DNA of 17,553 nucleotides, taken from assembly GCA_002339125.1 (NCBI GenBank), contig DDJQ01000108.1, positions 1-17,553 on the forward strand. The letters are read 5' to 3'. A program made the translations under genes and the position numbers. This document shows positions 15,121 through 17,553 of this stretch, one piece after another. Positions within the stretch are counted from its first letter, which is position 1. Every line of letters starts with the position of its first letter. The notes beneath the pieces were generated by a model. That model was not told where the DNA came from. It did not search any database and saw only the letters and a program-made list of their open reading frames with translations. Source of the stretch: Alteromonadaceae bacterium UBA2620. Lineage in GTDB: Bacteria > Pseudomonadota > Gammaproteobacteria > Enterobacterales > Alteromonadaceae.

Positions 15121-16185
15121 TTATGGTGCAACCTCCGTGGGCTTAGGATCAGTCGCTTCTAATTTAGCCAGCCGCCGCTCAACTTGCCGGCGGCTTTCAA
15201 CCATTTCATTGGCCAGTACGGCCAGCGAGCGAAACTCCGAAAATCCCAGTTGCTTTGGGTCAATACGCTGATATTGCCGTTTACAGCGGTAAAAAAACAG
15301 TACGAAGTTAGCAAAAGACCGGTGAAAGGTGGCAAAACTTTTGATCAGTAACAAGATTAGTGCGATTGATGTCAGTACCGCAATAACAGTACTGAACACT
15401 GTTGCCTGTTCTTTATGCGATACCAGCACTGGCTGCAAGGCGTTATCTAACGCTTTAAGATCTGCTTCAACCCGATGAGCCTGCTGGCGAAACTGGCCAC
15501 GAAGCCCCTGCTGTTCAGTAAGGCCAATTTGCTGCTTAACCTCAACAAGACGATTAATCTGACGGCGAAAATCAACCAACATTCTGTCGACCTCCTCTGG
15601 TAAAGGTTGACTGCCAAGAATGACTGACAACGTTTGTCTGAGTACTGCCAGGGTTTTCGGATCGGCGATAAGCTGATAATCGGCGGCCAGATAAGTAGCC
15701 TGACCTAGCAAGTTTACCTGCGCTGGCGTAAGCCCTTCAGCCCGGGCATTTAACGCCGTAGAAAGCTGACGGAGTTCGCCGTTGATGCCGGTGTCTGCGG
15801 TGAGCCCGTATACCTCCATTAACTGGGTCAGCTTATAAAAGTCACGCGCGTAGAGCTCACTGTTTACTGCGATATCACTGACCAGGTTAGCGGGTAATTC
15901 ATATTGGCCTATCACTTTTTCGAGGCTGTTAACTGTAGCGATAAAACGTTGGTATTGCTCACGAAATTGCTCGATGTAGCGACGGTCATGGCGTAGTAAA
16001 TAGTCTTTTTCGTGACGCCTTAACTGCAGTAAATCGGTTTGCATTTGCTGAAGCGCTACATTCTGCTCATTCAGCGCGCTTAACTTCTGACCAAAGTAAT
16101 GCTGGTTAATTGTCATTAACCCCATGCCCAGCACGCATAAAGTTGTCATCAGGAGTAACCGGGACTTAATTGAATCCCATCTCAT
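15121..16185 (-). CDS. Membrane-anchored HBM-like sensor protein without output domain
   Basis: A 354-aa protein with one membrane helix at residues about 7-25 (LLLMTTLCVLGMGLMTINQH), a large all-helical periplasmic domain (about 30-270), a second membrane helix (about 277-299, VIAVLTSIALILLLIKSF) and a short cytoplasmic tail. The LLQLRRHEKDYLLRHD segment is typical of HBM-type ligand domains in chemoreceptors and sensor kinases. The tail holds a HAMP-like helix (GFSEFRSLAVLANEM) and a short coil, then stops without kinase, GGDEF or MCP signalling domain. The start at 16185 is chosen over an upstream in-frame ATG at 16251 because GAGGTGA lies 4 nt before it and the membrane helix then sits at the N-terminus. 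A PhoB-box-like repeat lies 46 bp upstream. The ligand is unknown. Confidence 0.8.
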   Translation of the reverse strand: MRWDSIKSRLLLMTTLCVLGMGLMTINQHYFGQKLSALNEQNVALQQMQTDLLQLRRHEKDYLLRHDRRYIEQFREQYQRFIATVNSLEKVIGQYELPANLVSDIAVNSELYARDFYKLTQLMEVYGLTADTGINGELRQLSTALNARAEGLTPAQVNLLGQATYLAADYQLIADPKTLAVLRQTLSVILGSQPLPEEVDRMLVDFRRQINRLVEVKQQIGLTEQQGLRGQFRQQAHRVEADLKALDNALQPVLVSHKEQATVFSTVIAVLTSIALILLLIKSFATFHRSFANFVLFFYRCKRQYQRIDPKQLGFSEFRSLAVLANEMVESRRQVERRLAKLEATDPKPTEVAP

Positions 16186-16230
16186 CGCTTCACCTCGCTG
16201 GCAAATAAAGCCCGACGCTACCCCACATTT

Positions 16231-16248
16231 ATGACGTTTACATGACGT
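16231..16248 (-). promoter_or_regulatory. PhoB-box-like direct repeat upstream of the sensor-like gene
   Basis: On the minus strand: ACGTCAT-GTAA-ACGTCAT, a perfect 7-nt direct repeat with a 4-bp spacer (11-bp period). The GTCAT part of both halves fits the Pho box CTGTCAT. It also contains part of a TGACGTCA palindrome (16243-16250), so another type of regulator is possible. Confidence 0.45.
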
Positions 16249-16251
16249 CAT

Positions 16252-16613
16252 AGTTTACTGATAACTACACCATTGCAAGTTCGTTTCGAGGAAGAAAGGC
16301 TATGCTGACTCATTGTCTCTTCCTGGCGCAGAAAAAGATTACAAGCCGATAATATAAAGAAATAAGGCAGTAGGCTTGTGTCTGTAGTCAGTTCAAATAT
16401 CTGGTTTGTCATCCAATTGAGAATGTTGATGTAAACCATATAAATACCGAAAGCCTGAAAAGCATGGCACATAATTATCTTCAGCATAGTCTTACCTGGG
16501 TTTTCTGAGCCATTACAGGCAAAGGTTAAGATTTAATGACCTTTAGCCTGCCTTATTTCAGGCATATTATGAGCTGTACCAACTACCAGAAATTATTGAT
16601 ACCGGTTGAAAAC
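16252..16613. other. Mostly non-coding stretch between divergent genes
   Basis: No firm gene is seen. A 79-codon reading frame on the minus strand (16248-16487) has AGGTAAG before its ATG and two hydrophobic stretches (HAFQAFGIYMVYINILNWM and SLLPYFFILSACNLFL), but its C-terminal half looks like chance translation and no family is recognised. The stretch also holds three arms able to form alternative hairpins: CAGGCAAAGGT (16516-16526), ACCTTTAGCCTG (16539-16550) and CAGGC (16559-16563). Confidence 0.4.
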
Positions 16614-16642
16614 TTGACCACAGCTCGTTTGTTGCTCATATT
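16614..16642 (+). promoter_or_regulatory. Putative sigma-70 promoter of the cupin gene
   Basis: TTGACC (16614-16619, 5 of 6) and CATATT (16637-16642, 4 of 6) are separated by 17 bp. Transcription would begin near 16650, just before the AAGGAG ribosome site at 16659-16664. Confidence 0.4.
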
Positions 16643-16694
16643 TTATTCAGGTAATAACAAGGAGTATCTATAAAAAAAGGTAACACTTGGTGCA

Positions 16695-17270
16695 ATGGCA
16701 GGCGTAGCAGCTTTATTAGCTTCTCCACTCTTTGCACATCAACATGAAACAACGCACGGTGAATACCACGCTTCCTTCACTAAGCTTGGTGAGGGTAAAC
16801 CCATAATGTATACCGGCAGGCCTATCTATCAGCATGTTAAAGCGGGTGATTTACCTTCCGAAATCGGCCTGTTTGAGGAAATATTACCGCCAAAGTCATT
16901 CGGCGCTACGCCCCATACCCACACCAATGAAGATGAAATATTTATCGTATTAGACGGCACGCTACATTTTCTTGATGGAACCGATGAGGTGACTGTCGAG
17001 CCTGGCACCGTAGCGTCATTGCCGCGCAACAATCAACATGGTTTCTGTACCCCCTACGATGAGCCTGCTCAGTTACTGGTTTTGGTTGCCCCCGGCCACT
17101 TTCAGGAGTTCTTCGGTGCTGTAGAGGCTGCAGTGAAAGAGTCCGGTGCTACGTCGCCCCAGGATATCGGCGCTATTATTGGTCGGGAAGCTGCAAAGAA
17201 AGGCGTGATGATTGAAATGTCTGACCTGCCACCTTCAGCACTGGCTTTATTGCCACCTCCAACTCAATAA
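16695..17270 (+). CDS. Secreted cupin-domain protein, apparent loss of native start codon
   Basis: The first ATG gives 191 aa. The single cupin barrel has motif 1 in GATPHTHTNEDEIFIVLDG (His, His and Glu metal ligands) and motif 2 in PGTVASLPRNNQHGF (His). A C-terminal helical part follows (EFFGAVEAAVKESG to LPPPTQ). The N-terminus MAGVAALLASPLFAHQH is only the later part of a signal peptide: in-frame codons before the ATG read K-K-V-T-L-G-A and would complete it, but the codon at the expected start (16671-16673) is TAA. An AAGGAG site stands 6 nt before that position. The substrate is unknown; related secreted cupins include quercetinase-like enzymes. Either the gene is impaired, it starts at 16695 with weak signals, or there is a sequence error in the A7 run at 16672-16678. 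Confidence 0.75.
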   Translation: MAGVAALLASPLFAHQHETTHGEYHASFTKLGEGKPIMYTGRPIYQHVKAGDLPSEIGLFEEILPPKSFGATPHTHTNEDEIFIVLDGTLHFLDGTDEVTVEPGTVASLPRNNQHGFCTPYDEPAQLLVLVAPGHFQEFFGAVEAAVKESGATSPQDIGAIIGREAAKKGVMIEMSDLPPSALALLPPPTQ

Positions 17271-17537
17271 ATACACCCACAACGTCATCCCCGCATACTT
17301 TAGGCGGCGATCTCCTTGCATGATATTGTAGAGTTGATACAACTTTTTCGATGGCACCAATACATCCAAAACGTCATCCCCGCATGCTTTGAGCGGGGCC
17401 CCCCTGGCATGATAACGTGGGAAAGATACGACCTTTTCGATGGTATGGATACATCCAACACGTCATCCCCGCAAGCTTTTGAGCGGGGACCCCCTGACAT
17501 GATATCGTGGGTTTAATACGACCTTCCCAGCAATCGA
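17271..17537. repeat. Three tandem copies of an 89-bp repeat with GC-rich hairpin
   Basis: Copies begin at 17271, 17360 and 17449, with the first base directly after the cupin stop codon. Each carries ATACAYCCA, then CGTCATCCCCGC at 17283, 17372 and 17461 (spacing exactly 89), then CATGATA and GATACRAC-type blocks. Copies 2 and 3 hold the hairpin CCCCGC-loop-GCGGGG; in copy 1 the right arm is degraded to GCGGCG. The last dozen bases of copy 3 do not match. Reading frames on both strands here merely mirror the repeat. The CGTCATCCCCGC/GCGGGG pattern resembles dispersed palindromic repeats of proteobacterial intergenic DNA. No spacers are present, so it is not a CRISPR array. Confidence 0.85.
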
Positions 17538-17553
17538 GTAGGAGGGAGTTTTA

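Noticed and set aside
16248..16487. 79-codon reading frame on the minus strand with a plausible ribosome site and two hydrophobic stretches
   Set aside because: No recognised family, a C-terminal part that looks random, and overlap with a PhoB-like repeat at its end. Described within the intergenic entry rather than called as a gene.
17300..17516. Reading frames on both strands over the tandem repeat (for example with repeated GGPRSK)
   Set aside because: The repeated peptide simply mirrors the 89-bp DNA repeat; no ribosome sites and no known domain.
17271..17549. Possible CRISPR array
   Set aside because: Repeats are directly joined, 89 bp long and imperfect, with no unique spacers and no cas genes.

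Overview
The window looks like chromosomal DNA of a marine gammaproteobacterium, most likely Alteromonadales (Alteromonas and relatives). This rests on gene content: a DUF4212/SSS carboxylate symporter pair, a CrbS/CrbR acetate-switch system, a DcaP-type porin, a Na/Pi symporter and a rimK cassette, all with moderate-GC codon use. The taxonomic call is inference from the kinds of genes present; no rRNA or tRNA gene is visible.

Left part (1-11270): two small-carboxylate uptake genes (DUF4212 small subunit and its sodium:solute symporter, the latter cut by the window edge) are read leftward. Divergent from them is a 1143-aa hybrid histidine kinase with an SLC5 transporter domain, called CrbS. 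Next comes a tightly coupled three-gene cassette: rimK (glutamate ligase), an M14/AstE-like zinc hydrolase and a RimB-type retropepsin-like protease, closed by a clear terminator. It is followed by two tandem paralogous secreted proteins with a periplasmic-binding-protein look. Converging on these from the right are crbR (LuxR-type response regulator) and acs (acetyl-CoA synthetase), an apparent acs-crbR operon read leftward.

Middle (11271-13974): a DcaP-like outer-membrane porin is divergent from acs. It converges on a Na+/phosphate symporter gene; two hairpin terminators lie between them, one facing each way. Porin, symporter, Acs and CrbS/CrbR together could form one acetate or short-chain carboxylate acquisition route from outer membrane to acetyl-CoA. 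A similar sequence element lies upstream of both acs and the symporter operon and is a candidate CrbR site.

Right part (13975-17553): an aldo/keto reductase (Tas type) lies downstream of a membrane-anchored HBM-like sensor protein that has no output domain. PhoB-box-like 11-bp direct repeats precede this pair and the Na/Pi symporter gene. After a mostly non-coding stretch there is a secreted cupin protein whose natural start codon appears to be lost, then three tandem copies of an 89-bp repeat carrying a GC-rich hairpin, running to the edge of the window.
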